Source: Paramacrobiotus metropolitanus
Taxonomy: Eukaryota; Tardigrada; Eutardigrada; Parachela; Macrobiotidae
Reading direction: 5' to 3'
Assembly (NCBI RefSeq): GCF_019649055.1
Contig: NW_026570279.1
Span: forward strand, 744,001-808,000
DNA length: 64,000 nt
Shown here: one piece after another, positions 12,779 through 23,190 of the stretch
Numbering within the stretch: the stretch's first letter is position 1
How the letters are laid out: each line of letters begins with the position of its first letter
Notes under the pieces: model-generated
What the model saw: only the letters and a program-made list of their open reading frames with translations
Databases searched by the model: none
What the model was told of the DNA's origin: nothing
Translations under genes and position numbers: made by a program

Positions 12779-13160
12779 GTCAGATCAGACACAGAAGCAG
12801 GAAGAAAAATGGGAGCAAATGCCTTTATCGGTACAATAAAGCAACCACAAAACAACACAGAAATGCCAATGCGGCGTAAGCTGTGGAAAAGTAGCTGCAA
12901 GCGCGCAAATCAGTAAAAGTGGTAATGATGCAGCGTGCTGCGGGTATGCAACAGCTGATGCCGTAAAGCACGGAATCGCCCGTAGGCGCAGGGCTCCACC
13001 CCCAAGAGTGCAGAGAAATGCGCTGATTGGTCAGCGTAGACAAAGTATACGCTGAGTGAGCAGCGTAATAGCGCGGCACGAATGGAGTAGCCATGTGCGG
13101 GCGGGCGACAGAGCAAAGCCACGAGAGGTGTCTACCGCCTCGAATGAGCGGTCTCTGACA
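12779..13160 (-). repeat. 5' LTR of element A (382 bp)
   Basis: On the minus strand it starts TGTCAGAGACC and ends in CTGACA just before TGGTAGCAGC, giving TG...CA ends and a primer-binding site opening TGG. The start matches the other two LTRs of the family (TGTTAGAGGC at 22163, TGTCAGAGGC at 55370). The last part matches LTR B in a GCATTTGCTCC...CTTCTGTGTCTG stretch. The base to the right, 13161, starts an inverted satellite spacer. Confidence 0.7.
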
Positions 13161-13640
13161 GTAACCAGAGTCCCTCCGTTGTTTTAGACTGGTAACTCTG
13201 TAGTAACGCTGGTGGCAGCTTTTCAAAAGTCACTGATTGACCTGAAAATCAGCTTTTCGCTGTAGGTCCCCCATGTCACCATTCTGGCCAAAGGGTTACG
13301 GTTTAGGAGATGGTGACAGGGGGGACAGGGCATAAGCGTCCGGGGGGACAGTGGGAACATTTTTGCCGGTCACACTCGAGTTTATACAAAATTTACTTTT
13401 TATACACACTGAAACATATTCTAGTTTATCTTTGATCGACCGGAGCGTAGCAAAGGTCCTCTTAATTCAGTTCCAATGCAAAAATGTCTCTGTGTCCGTT
13501 ACGGAAGGTTGTTACGAAAGGTCATTACGAAAATGTTGCTAATTTTAAAATATTGATTATGTTAACTGTTACGAGCGCTACTGGTAGCACGTTAAAACTA
13601 AATTAACACGAAAAGCTGCTGCAAAAACGAAAAGCTGCTG
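13161..13640 (-). repeat. Inverted copy of the satellite spacer
   Basis: Reverse complement of the spacers at 3576-8819. It starts inside the unit at the GGTTAC/GTAACC position and runs to the CAGCAGCTTTTCG end, which is here expanded to three tandem AAAACGAAAAGCTGCTGC words (13605-13660). It lies flush against the LTR of element A and faces the left-hand array, so the array and this unit are head to head around the retroelement. Confidence 0.9.
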
Positions 13641-13660
13641 CAAAAACGAAAAGCTGCTGC

Positions 13661-14081
13661 GCTAAGGTCTGCGAATGCACGCCAACGTGCATTTTTTCTA
13701 GTTAAATAATAAAGCAAAGAACAAACAACGTGGCCAAATGAAATTTTCCCGAAATTATCACGGCCCGGCTGATATATTCACTGCGAGAATCGTTTTTGCA
13801 CGATTTGTGCAATATGAAAAAAAAATGTGCAAAATTTAGGTTACGGGCTTTCATACGTAGATTGACCCGGAATTAAAGCCTTTCCTGACCATTACGTAAA
13901 AGTTCCGGTTAGCTGGAGGTGGCAATATTGTACCTCTACCTAACTGCAACAATAGCATAAGCCATTTAAGCGTTTTGAATAACGAAAAATAATTTCTGTT
14001 CGAAACCGAAGCTTATAGTTGTAAAATTTTAAAATATTATAAACTTTTTCTTACTTCCGTGTCGTTTGACCTTCTTAATTG
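13661..14081. other. AT-rich spacer, nothing recognised
   Basis: No open frame, repeat or RNA signal that I can support. It separates the inverted satellite unit from the zinc-finger gag-like fragment. Confidence 0.5.
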
Positions 14082-15005
14082 TTACTGCTGAACTGTGGTG
14101 CAGTTCCGGCCCTGATGTTGCCGGACGCCGCATTGTCCGCAAACGTGTTCGTACAAACATATGCCGGGCGGCTTAATACACTTATCGTCTTGCCAGGAGT
14201 AGCAGCAGATGTATCGGTATGTGGGATGCTGACAGTGAGCTTCCGACTTGTTACCTCGCAGGAGCCCGCTGTTATTGCTAGAACCAGATTCCTCATTTCG
14301 AAAGCTTCCAGGATTAAAATATTTCGCCCCAATTACAGAACGTTTAGTTTGGTTAAGCAAGGAAAAGGCCTGACGTTTTGCTGCTCTTCTGAAGTCACCA
14401 TCAAGCTGCACTACTATTTCTTTAAAATTGATGCGCATCTACACTAAAACTCAACGTACTGCAAATATTCTTGTATGGTCACTGCATAATCACTTTCAGC
14501 TTCTTCCGCCAGAGTGTCAGCAATCGTTAAACTGTTTAAAATCAGTTCTTCAGACGATAGGTCTGTGGCTTTTAGATTTATCTTCTTATTGACAAAGGCT
14601 TTATAAGCGATTTTATACGGAAACTGTAACCATTGCGCGCTTTTTGACAAGTCCCTAAGATAATCACGATCCGAATTACGGCGACATCGACTACGCGATT
14701 TTGAATCGGATTCATTGCCACTGCTGTCACTACTGCCCTCACCTGCTTTCCGATGACGCCGGTGTCGACTGCTTCTGGATCGCGATGAACGGCCACGTGG
14801 GGGACTTGCTTCTCTGTGTGCTGCTCCTCCTTCAGCCATTGCCGAGCTATCCGGGACATCGGCTGCATTGTCGGTGAGGTAGCTTTCATCATGGTGCGGT
14901 CACGGATTACGGTCAGGAAACTCAGGTTGTCGGGGAAACTGGAGGACTTGGCTAAAGGCAAAAGGTCATCGGAGCCGGTGAAACCGGCATCCTTTCACTG
15001 CTTCA
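14082..15005 (-). mobile_element. Zinc-finger gag-like fragment, possibly DIRS-type (fossil)
   Basis: Minus-strand open pieces at 14839-14444 and 14438-14082. The first carries an SR/RS-rich basic stretch (RSSRSRSSRHRRHRK) followed by an alpha-helical region ending in AVTIQEYLQYVEF. The second ends in a double zinc cluster with spacing C-x7-C-x6-C-x3-H-x-C-x2-C-x4-H-x4-C. This pattern of a W followed by a compact C/C/H/C/C/H/C cluster is what I associate with gag-like proteins of tyrosine-recombinase (DIRS-like) retroelements. No reverse transcriptase or recombinase is present. It is broken in at least two places. Family assignment is tentative; a cellular zinc-finger protein is possible. Confidence 0.4.
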
Positions 15006-15423
15006 CAGTAGCTTTGGTAAGGCTCAAGGTGCTTTTCAGTTCATCAATACTTATGTTGTCGGTTTCTTGCGGCGCGATATCATCGATGAGGTTCCCGGTG
15101 CTGGTTGGTGGCGGTTCTGTGATCCCATAATGTGTGCAAAAACGAGTAATGAGATCATGTTATCTCCCGACTTGGCTGAGTCCAAGTTGTGCTAAAAGGG
15201 TTGTTCATCAGTCTAAGTTGTTCATCAGACTGACCGTTCCACAGCGATTCTTCAATTGGGATTTGGTAAGAGTGGCTGGAGGTGCCATTCTAACACTACG
15301 GTAAAACTACCACTACTGGAAAACTTACACAAAATGGTGCGCACTGCGCAACCGAGAAAAACTTTTAGCAACTGGAAGCGGCAACGAGTTCACAAAATAC
15401 AGAGGAAACACTTATATACACTG

Positions 15424-16620
15424 CTAACAGGATTCCAATCCGGAACAACATACATTACGCGGTCGGGTAGGTCGGGCAATGGGCCTCGGATGACCATGTT
15501 GCGGGGTCACTGGTGTTTCGGAAGAGTCCGTGTTCACCTGCTCGAATGCCCCAACCTCGAGTTCGTTCACGAGTAGTGCTTTATCCATTGGTTCATCTTG
15601 TTGAACTTCCAATGGTTTGACAGGTTGGACAGGTGGCTTGGGTTGCGCCTGAGACTTCTTCACGGGGGTCGATTGTTTTGACCTGCGTTCTTCTTCCTGT
15701 TGTTTCCCTTTGTAGAAGTCTTCCGTGAAGCTGTCAATTTTGACCTTTAGGATCCTTAACCGATCCTGATTCTTGGTGGTCCGTTGTGTCTCAGGTCGGA
15801 GAATGAACCGGACCTCCTTGGCGTTGTTCTCCAAGTGGCCCAGGTTGATGTCGATCTGGCAGTCCTGCGGAGTCTGCGGGTCGGTTGTGTCCCGTAATTG
15901 GTGGAGTTCACCAATTCACCGATCCGCAGTCTGCAAAGTTTGCTGGATTTCCTTATCCGGTATGGACTGTGGAACCGGGAAAGGGTCCTGATAAGCAGCT
16001 TTAGACGGGCCTGTGGCCGGAACCGAGGCATCGGACGGGACACGCGTCGACTGGATTTGTGGAATCGGAGAACGACGGTCAGTTGCCGCGGTCCGTGAAA
16101 ATACGTCACTGATATTTCTAAGTCGTTGATCGCAATCCCGTTCCTCAATATAATCTCTAGCCCGTGTCTACAGCCACGAAGAGGTTCTGATTATGTGTCC
16201 TTTAATGCCGGGGGTCTTTGGCGCGTCTGGATGGTGTAATTGGCGGAGGAACTTCACGTTAATCCCCCAAGCCAAAATATCACGATCCAAGTCCTGCGCT
16301 ATCCGACTGTTAGAATCTCAGAAGACTCGAGGGGCTCTCATTTCCGTGATGAGCCTCGTCACTTGGTTGACCAAGTTGATCAGGTGGGTCGGTGCAGTAG
16401 TTGGCATCGTCCCAGGGTCCGGTATAGCTGCCGGGGAGACGGCTGCAGGTTGAGCAGCCGGCGTTTCTTCTGCCTGGATCTGTTCACCCATGTCCTTCAT
16501 GTAATGATCCAAACCCATCAGCTGGTCCATGACATTGTTCCATTCCGTATTGTTATCCATTGTTCGGTAGACAGTTTGTGTAGGCACTGTAGGGTCCGTC
16601 TGAGTTCATCCGTCTGATAG
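15424..16620 (-). CDS. gag-like block shared by elements B and C
   Basis: The minus-strand pieces contain LITEMRAPRVF, LDRDILAWG, KEVRFILRP and a K/E/Q-rich helical linker (FYKGKQQEEERRSKQ), followed by PVKPLEVQQDEPMD and RPIARPT. The same landmarks occur in the same order in element C at 45919-46900 (LITEMKARRNF, KEVRFILRP, YKRKEAERQRKLKK, PVKPMEG, RPKPLARPT). DNA-level similarity is also clear, for example GGTCCGGTTCATTCTCCGACC at about 15810 against GTCCGATTCATCTTACGACC at 46540. The role is unknown; a structural (gag or env-like) protein is an inference. It is broken in both copies. Confidence 0.55.
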
Positions 16621-16624
16621 TTTA

Positions 16625-17031
16625 ATAGTTTAGTAGTTTAATAGTTTCATCTCGGTAGCAGGTAACCCATTAACCTGCTGTGTTTTGCATACACAGCATG
16701 GGAATTTAAACATGGCCGAACACAACACACGCTCATTACCAAACACTGCTACAGGAGGCATATGATACAACACAGATCAGAATTGCAGCATTATTAGACC
16801 CATGCACTGGCACACTAGACAATGGCTACGCACTGACCTAAACGTGTATAAAGCACGCAGACTAAACGCTAAAGACAACAAGATCCGTATCGTTCGGCCG
16901 TAGTCGTAGTTGAATGAGGAATGGAGCGCGGGTGTTTTATCCTGATGCGACGAGCGAGTTGAACCATGGAGGATCCGTTTAAGCCCAGGCGTCGAAGAAA
17001 CGTACACGCCACTCAGTACGGTCAGCGCTGA
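16625..17031. other. Low-complexity and hairpin stretch left of the LINE
   Basis: A GTTTAATAGTTTAGTAG microsatellite lies at 16618-16646. Two short hairpins follow: GCAGGTAACCCATTAACCTGC (16659-16679) and a GCTGTGT/ACACAGC pair (16677-16698). The rest up to 17031 has no supported gene. It may include the decayed upstream part of the LINE. Confidence 0.35.
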
Positions 17032-17800
17032 TGCCGACTGACCACGTCGCACACAGCCTTGCGGGCGATGCACTCGCAGCCTGAACTCAGAGTGGTCACC
17101 CATCCAAATCAGATGCATGTGTGTCGATGCGGCAGTACCGTGGACAGTCTCGGACACCACGGCCTGGTTTGCAAGCTGGCGAAAGGAAGGCTCGGTGTCC
17201 ACGCCGTTCTGAATGAAGCAACCAAGCGGGCTTTGACTTCGGCAAAAGTGCCTTCCTCACTCGAGCCGGTGGGCTTAGACAGAGGCGATGGAAAGCGGCC
17301 CGACGGAGTGACAGCTTTCCCGTGGAAGAATGGAAAGCCGCTGGTGTGGGATGTTACCGTGGCAGACACTTTTGCCCAAACTTACATTGGCCAGACGTCT
17401 AGAGTACCGGGGAGTGCAGCGGAAATACGGGAAAACCGAAAGTTAGGAAAGTACAGCGGGCTTGCAGATCGCTACGTGGTCCAACCGCTGGCGTTCGAAA
17501 CTACGGGAACATTCGGACCGCTGACGAAGAAGTTCTTTAGGGATTTGTGGAGAAAGATCTGTGACTGTACAGGCAACCCTCGCTCAGGGGAGTTTTTGCG
17601 TCAGAAAATAGGTATCGAGATTCAGCGAGGAAATGCAGTATCTGTTCTCGGTACTTTTAGTGACATGGTGGAGAAGGAGGATGTGTATTTTGCCTTCAAA
17701 TTAGCTAAAGGGCAATGAATGTCAAGGATTGTTGTTCTTGTTACTTGTGTAATACGCGATGTAATTCAATAAAGTGAAACTACATCCAAATCCAAACCGC
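17032..17800 (+). mobile_element. 5'-truncated LINE fragment: zinc motif plus restriction-like endonuclease C-terminus
   Basis: An open frame runs from 17032 to the stop at 17716-17718 (about 220 residues beyond the TTG at 17059). It starts in the AxALRAM...PELRVV lead-in typical of non-LTR polyprotein C-termini. A zinc-type motif follows (CRCGSTVDSLGHHGLVC), then a PD-(D/E)xK-like endonuclease core: KRPDGVTAF, about 12 residues, LVWDVTV. The remainder (ENRKLGKYSGL, ETTGTFGP) is the usual tail of this domain. An AATAAA lies at about 17768, and a short repeated tail CATCCAAATCCAAA ends the element near 17797. The reverse transcriptase has been lost by 5' truncation. The fragment sits in the opposite orientation inside LTR element B. 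Confidence 0.6.
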
Positions 17801-18375
17801 GCTCGATGTAGGCTATCTTTCAAAATCCGAAGATCCATCCATTTAGCTACACGGAGTGTGGCTAAATGGTTGATTCCAAGCGTCTTTGCGTTGCTGTCTA
17901 AGTTCGTCTAACTTAGCTCGCTTCAGCTCGGCTTGTCTTCGCTTTCTGCGTTCCACGGCCTCCAAGTACGATGTCCGACCACCAGTTTGCGTGGCAAACG
18001 AAGTCGATGAGGCAGGTTCCTGTGGCGAGGGCATCGACGTTACGACTTGTGTGGTCGTTGTCGATGTGTTTTCCTCTGGCGGTTGAGCTGAAGAGACGGT
18101 TGTCAGTTGAGCCGTTAGCTGAGTCCTCATGTTGAATTCCCGAGTGTCATCGGTGATAAAGGATTAGAGTCCGGCAATTTGGGCCAGGAGCTTGATTCTC
18201 CGTGGCTGGGAACCCGGCGTTGTCGGTGAAAGTGCCGCGAATTCATGAGTCTTGTCGCTAGCATGGTCGCTAGCTATTTGGTCGAGTTTACGCAGCTCTT
18301 CCAGCGTCATTGACCTGCTTTGGGTACAGGTCGGTATGGAGAGTTGGTATGGCTGTGGGGTCGGAGGTCGAGGCG

Positions 18376-18999
18376 TTACGACTTTGTGGTCGTCGCCGGT
18401 ACAGTCCCATGTAGGGCCTGTGCTTTGACCTGATTCGGATACTGGTTAAGCGAGTGAATCAAGTACTGCGCCACATTGGGGCTTTCCCACGGATTTGGTT
18501 GTCCCGGGAATCCGAGTTTGGTCGGTGAGACTGATTTAGTTATCGGTAAAGATGGACCAACCCCCGCGATACTGAATGCTCCAAGTCGGGGAGGTGATAG
18601 GTTATTGTTCGGACCTATTACGCTGAACGATCTGAGTCGTGTTGGAAACGTCGGAATTATCGTTCCCATTCTTCCCGACACTGGTACGAATCGGGTGAGT
18701 GATCCAGCCCATGCTGGCTGGCTTGACGGCAAAGTGGGCGTTGTGAAAATCGGTGGTGGCACGCTCACCATTCCAGGCACTATCGTTGGCACTGGATAGG
18801 TCGGACCAACTAATGTTGTAGGTACCGGCCATCGGTAAGATTGCGTTTGGCCAAGTGGGTCTCCCGCCATTACCGTAACGGGTTGGTCACCATTCGCGTC
18901 ATAGTTGAGAAGTTCACCAGCGGTAAATCCCGTGTTCGGTGGCAAGTTTCGCGGTGGTACTTGTCGATGTTGAATACCGAATACCGAGTCCGGACCCAA
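18376..18999 (-). CDS. Proline/threonine-rich region of element B
   Basis: An open stretch of 207 residues starting MGPDSVFGIQHRQ, dominated by P, T, S, V and G (VPTTLVGPTYPVPTIVPG), and ending with a more ordinary segment (SPNVAQYLIHSLNQYPNQ). The composition resembles the P/T-rich tail of the gag of element A, and both occur in the same family, so it may be the corresponding gag part. There is no domain I recognise. It is a fossil like the rest of element B. Confidence 0.4.
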   Translation of the reverse strand: MGPDSVFGIQHRQVPPRNLPPNTGFTAGELLNYDANGDQPVTVMAGDPLGQTQSYRWPVPTTLVGPTYPVPTIVPGMVSVPPPIFTTPTLPSSQPAWAGSLTRFVPVSGRMGTIIPTFPTRLRSFSVIGPNNNLSPPRLGAFSIAGVGPSLPITKSVSPTKLGFPGQPNPWESPNVAQYLIHSLNQYPNQVKAQALHGTVPATTTKS

Positions 19000-19758
19000 T
19001 CGTTAAACCTGCTAAGACATTAGCTGTATTGTTAGCAGGCGGGTTATGAGCCTGCGGCAGCGGTGTGTTTGTTGCCGACCGCGAATTATCCGATCGCGAG
19101 GTCGAGCGATCGTGCGACGGGTAAAGGTGCGATCAATTCGACTCGCTACCACTACGTCTACTATTGGATCCGCTAGAAGGTGGGTCGTTGCGTTGTCGGC
19201 GCGCCATTGTTGTCTGCTGTTAAAGAGAGGAAATGCGGCGCGTTAGAATTCTACCAACTCCCGTACATTCAACTGAAGATGTTCCGGTCAACTGCAGAGA
19301 TTCCGTTTCGACAACAGAGGTCGGCCTATACCTAGCTGATGTTAAGCTACCTATAACTTATTCTGAGTTACACCTATGGCCCTCTGACAGAGTCTGTTCT
19401 GTTGTGAGTCTTTGATTTTGTTGTTTTGACTGGTTTCTCCGTCCTTCCGAAATTCTTTCGAGCATTTTCCTTATGGGCGTCGTATTCAGCGACTTCAGTC
19501 TCTTCCAGCACTTGGTGCTGTCAGCTTCAGTTTCTTAACCGTTCCGTTTTACCGTTTCGGTTTGGTCGGTTCAACCGCCTGGTTGGCTACTTCGACTTCT
19601 GTGGTCGGTGCCGTTGTTTCGGTCATCTTATCTGACTTCTTTTTCCTGGTCGGTTTGCTACCGACTTCTTGGGTTCTTCCCCAGGTTGATTGGTCAATTG
19701 AATCGGCGCTTCGGAAATGTTGTCCGACTCCTTGGGTTTCTCCAAGGTCGGTTAAGGT

Positions 19759-21110
19759 TCATCCGATATCCCACTTTGCTTTTGCAGTTCCTGCAAGGCT
19801 GGTGTCAAAAAGTCCATCGGCGGTTTCTTTCCGAGGTCGACCTCGACCTCTTTTCTTAACCATTGTCTCGGATTGGTCGGTTGAATCCGGTTTTTCCGGT
19901 TGTTCGACGGTTACTCCGGGCTTTTTGCTTAATTTGCTGGTCACCTTCCCTTCTGTGGGTTCGGTTCCCAGGTCGTTATTGGTGCTATCCGGCTTTTTTT
20001 GGCCTGATGACCGAGTTACTGGTCGAAGTGCGTCGGCTTGAAAGTGTATCACTCGGTCGACGGCTACAGTGTCTTCACGTCCGTCGTCGCATCGGAGTAG
20101 TAGGTTGTTCGGGCCAACGTAACTGATGACCGTCCACTCTCCGTCGTATCGTTCCATCCTGTCGGGGTCCATGGTTGGAAATTCCACCGTTACCTTGTCC
20201 CTTGGTTTGAAGGTTGGTGAAGACTTCTTCTTGTTGTAGACTTTGGCGCTCCGTTTAAAGACTTCATCAACGTTGATGCGCGCGTTTTTGTGACCCCGCT
20301 GAAGTCGTTCTTTTATAAGCCTCATGTAAAGCTCCTCATCCGTATACTGTTCCGGTGCGTTCGTCCCGGCCACTAAGTCCTGTGGCATGGTCATTTCTCG
20401 ACCATACAGCATGTGATAGATACGGTGAATATTTTGTAGGGGCGTGGACTGCTCTGTTCATCCCGCAGACGACGTACGGCAGGGCTCTATGCCAACGGTG
20501 TCGGTCCTTTATGTTACAGAACTTTGGTATTCCGTCGCATATCGTCTGCATGTGCCGTTCGTATTGTCCTTGACCTTCTGGGTGATATGCCGTTCCAAGC
20601 GTGTGTTGGATGCCGAAGATCCTGGCGACCTTGTTGAATGTTTTGGTCGTGAAGTGGGTAACTCGGTCCGAGTGAATGAAGGTCGGCATTCCGTACTTCA
20701 GCAGGATATCTTCCACGAAGAACTTTTGAAATTCCCTCGCGGTGCTGGTTTTGGTTGCCCGGGCGATGGTGAACTTCGTCAGCTGGTCGATTACCACTGC
20801 AATGTATTGGTATTCTTTCGTCTGCGTTCCAGGTAAAGGTCCCTTGAAGTCCGCGTAGATGCGATACCAAGCTTCACCAATCTCCATCTTTTGAAATTTA
20901 CCCGGGGGGGAAACGTCGGTTCTTGTTTGTCAGAATGAACTGTCCGCATTTCCGAATGCATTCGAATACGTCCGTTGACATCCTTTCCCAATAGTAGCGC
21001 AGTTTCAATGCTTCAACCATCTTGCCACGTCCGAAGTCTTTTCCGCTTTTTCCATCATAGAGCGATCGTATAAGGTTCATTCGCATGAAGAGGGGTACGA
21101 CGAAGCATTA
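19759..21110 (-). CDS. Integrase region of element B (Ty3/gypsy type, GPY/F module), fossil
   Basis: The N-terminal zinc-finger region is recognisable by its flanks (MVEALKLRYYWERMSTDV, then IRKCGQ). The catalytic core shows the DDE triad with D35E spacing: D in YADFKGPLPG, D in FIHSDRVTHF, E in HPEGQGQYERH. After the core come a GPY/F-type module (YDGEWTVISYVGPNNLLLR) and a basic tail with KKRGRGRPRK. Integrase inserts the cDNA copy into host DNA. The region is spread over more than one frame and is a fossil. Confidence 0.85.
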
Positions 21111-21720
21111 TTCCAGCTTGTCGTTAGTCGTGTTCAATCGATACAGGAGTCCCTGAGCCACTCATTTTGTATTCGGTGTAATTCGACTTGTAGTCGAATT
21201 TATCGAGGTTCTCCAGTCCATCGATGATTTTCCTTAGGTGCGGGTCTCGCAACTGAGCTTTCCGCAATTCCGCGTTCGTTGCCACGGGCGGTACGAGTGT
21301 CTCGCCATGTAGGCTTCACTCGTAAGACTCTTCCGCCGTGTTCGCAGCTCGGATGGTCGGTTCCGGTGTCTCCGGTTCCGGCGTCTTCGGAGTTGGTACA
21401 TTAACGACCCGCACTTCTGTGGTACTTCGGTCATCCCAGTCCGAAATGACGTATCCGGGGACAAGAGGTGTAAGTGGAATTTCGGGTGGTTCTTCCTCAT
21501 CGTTCTTCATCTTAGGGATCGCGAGTGGTCGGGATGAGTGGTAGGGATCGCTTTTGCGATCAATCCGATCGCGAAACAGTAAGACCAGGTCGAAGCAGAG
21601 GCTGCGTTTGCAGTCTATCTGACTATCAACCGTAGGTTCTTCAGGGTTCTCCAGAGTTATGCCTTTACCGTCTCCCCAAAGGATCCGGTATAATGAAAAC
21701 AAGACGATTTGTCTACCATA

Positions 21721-22163
21721 TGACAGACAAACACAGAAGGCTCACTGTGAACTTTATTGTCGAAGAAAAGGAGCAAATACCGCGTGAATGCGGGAGAGAA
21801 AGAACAAAGAAGCCAATGTCTGGCATGAAAATCAACACATGATGTGGCTGAGAGCGAGTTCTATCGCGTAACAAAATGTAGAGAAAGAAGTGCTGGAGGC
21901 AAGGTCGTGCTGTCCAGACACACGTGGTGTGATGCGGAGATTGGGCTCGTATCCAACGCGAGCGTATAAGCGCTGAGTCATACTGCGAGTTAGGAACGAA
22001 GGAGCAAGTATGCTCAGTGAGTGCGCACGCAGTAGATCCGCATATGCGGAGAGTGCAGTGCAGCCACTCACGTACGTACAAGAGAGGGCGAATCAGCATG
22101 TGTGCGTTGGTACGCATACGCAAAGGGGCGTATCTACCACGCCGGCTGTCGTGCCTCTAACAG
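21721..22163 (-). repeat. 5' LTR of element B (about 443 bp)
   Basis: On the minus strand it starts TGTTAGAGGCACGACAG and ends in GTCTGTCA. An AATAAA signal (TTTATT near 21755 on the plus strand) lies about 40 bases before the end, and a TGGTAGACAA primer-binding-like site follows two bases later. It matches LTR C in the CATACGCTCGCGTTGGAT region and in overall length (443 versus 451). Confidence 0.7.
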
Positions 22164-22605
22164 TCCTCACCTCGATCTGGTTGTTGTAAGAAATGAAAAA
22201 GATTACAAATGAGGGACGCAGCAAGCGACACATAAACATATCCGGCGTTGTCATATGTCGATGTCCTGCATCCGCATTCGTCATAAGGTTCTCAATCTGT
22301 CAAGTGGATAGTCTGTTGCGTATGATGCCAAGAGGTTTGCTGCGGCAGCAGAAAACGAAAAGGGACACACCCAAATGCTTCTTAACGGATTTTTGTTTTA
22401 CAAAGGGCTGCAAACTTTTGAGGCAACATGTTCAAAGTTACTGCATAAGATTTGGTTTAATTGTTAATACTTCTAAACTCATATGAGTCTCATAAAGAAA
22501 CTAACTGCCTAACAAAGAAATAATTTCAGTACCGGTAAAACGATTATTTTATAAATTACCGTATTTCAATGTTGTTTTATGTTCGGGTGCGTTCGGACTA
22601 TATAT

Positions 22606-23190
22606 GGAACGTTTCGTACCAAACAAAAAAACTGGAACGCTTTTTTCTTTCTTGTAGTCACTGTAGTCATCTGTAGACAACCGTTAGACATCCTGTAGAC
22701 AACCTGTATACATCCTAAGAAAACCTAAGAAACCAGGTGTCTACAGTATGTCTACAGTGGTGTCTACGGGCTGTCTACAGGTACTACCGGTGTGTACACG
22801 CACAGTATCGAGCTGAACTTAAGAAGGGCTGCCTGTATACAGCGGTAGACATCCGTAGACAACCTGTAGACATCCTGTAGACAACCTGTATACATCCTAA
22901 GAAAACCTAAGAAATCAGGTGACTACAGTATGCCTACAGTAGTGTCTACGGGCTGTCTACAATTGACTACCGGTGTATACACGCAGAGTGTCAAGGTGAG
23001 CCTCAAAAGGGCTGCCTGTATACCGCTAGATAATCTGTAGACACCGCTGTAGACACGCTGTATACATCCTATGAAACCTGGTAACTACTGATTGGACTAC
23101 AGGGTGTCTACAGCCTGTATACAGGTGTCTACTGTGTCTACAAGGAGAGGAAAAAACGATTCACTTTTTTTCTTTGGTACGAAACGTGCC
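22606..23190. mobile_element. 585-bp foldback element with TGTAGACA/TGTCTAC arrays
   Basis: Terminal inverted repeats GGAACGTTTCGTACC (22606-22620) and GGTACGAAACGTGCC (23176-23190) match at 14 of 15 positions. The interior is two and a half tandem units of about 183 bp (CTGTAGACAACCTGTATAC at 22692 and 22875). Within each unit, several TGTAGACA words on one side face TGTCTACAG words on the other, so every unit can fold on itself. There is no coding capacity. It is non-autonomous; the superfamily is unknown because no clear target-site duplication is visible. Confidence 0.6.

Larger units (their letters stand above)
8897..13160 (-). mobile_element. LTR retroelement A, 5' part (LTR, leader, gag), fossil
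   Basis: Read on the minus strand the order is LTR (13160-12779), a primer-binding-like site starting TGGTAGCAGC (12778 downwards), a leader of about 1 kb, and a gag region (11755-8897). The gag frame enters the 42-bp satellite at about 9205. Nothing of protease, reverse transcriptase, RNase H or integrase is seen, and there is no 3' LTR, so this is a partial copy with at least a couple of breaks. LTR sequence and primer-binding site relate it to elements B (15420-22163) and C (45660-55820). Age cannot be taken from an LTR pair, because only one LTR is present; the gag is still largely open, so it is probably the youngest of the three. Confidence 0.75.
15420..22163 (-). mobile_element. LTR retroelement B (Ty3/gypsy-type integrase), fossil with nested LINE
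   Basis: Minus-strand order: 5' LTR (22163-21721), primer-binding-like TGGTAGACAA, a short acidic/proline-rich leader frame (21702-21316), integrase (about 21110-19759), a proline-rich region (18999-18376), an R/K/E-rich piece (18130-17843) and a gag-like block (16620-15424). Reverse transcriptase and RNase H are not seen. A plus-strand LINE fragment is inserted at about 16650-17830. The copy is old and broken in roughly ten places. Family membership rests on the LTR shared with A and C and on the gag-like block shared with C. Confidence 0.75.

Noticed and set aside
14079-14447. Plus-strand 122-codon frame
   Set aside because: Lies opposite the zinc-cluster frame on the minus strand, which has the recognisable Cys/His spacing.
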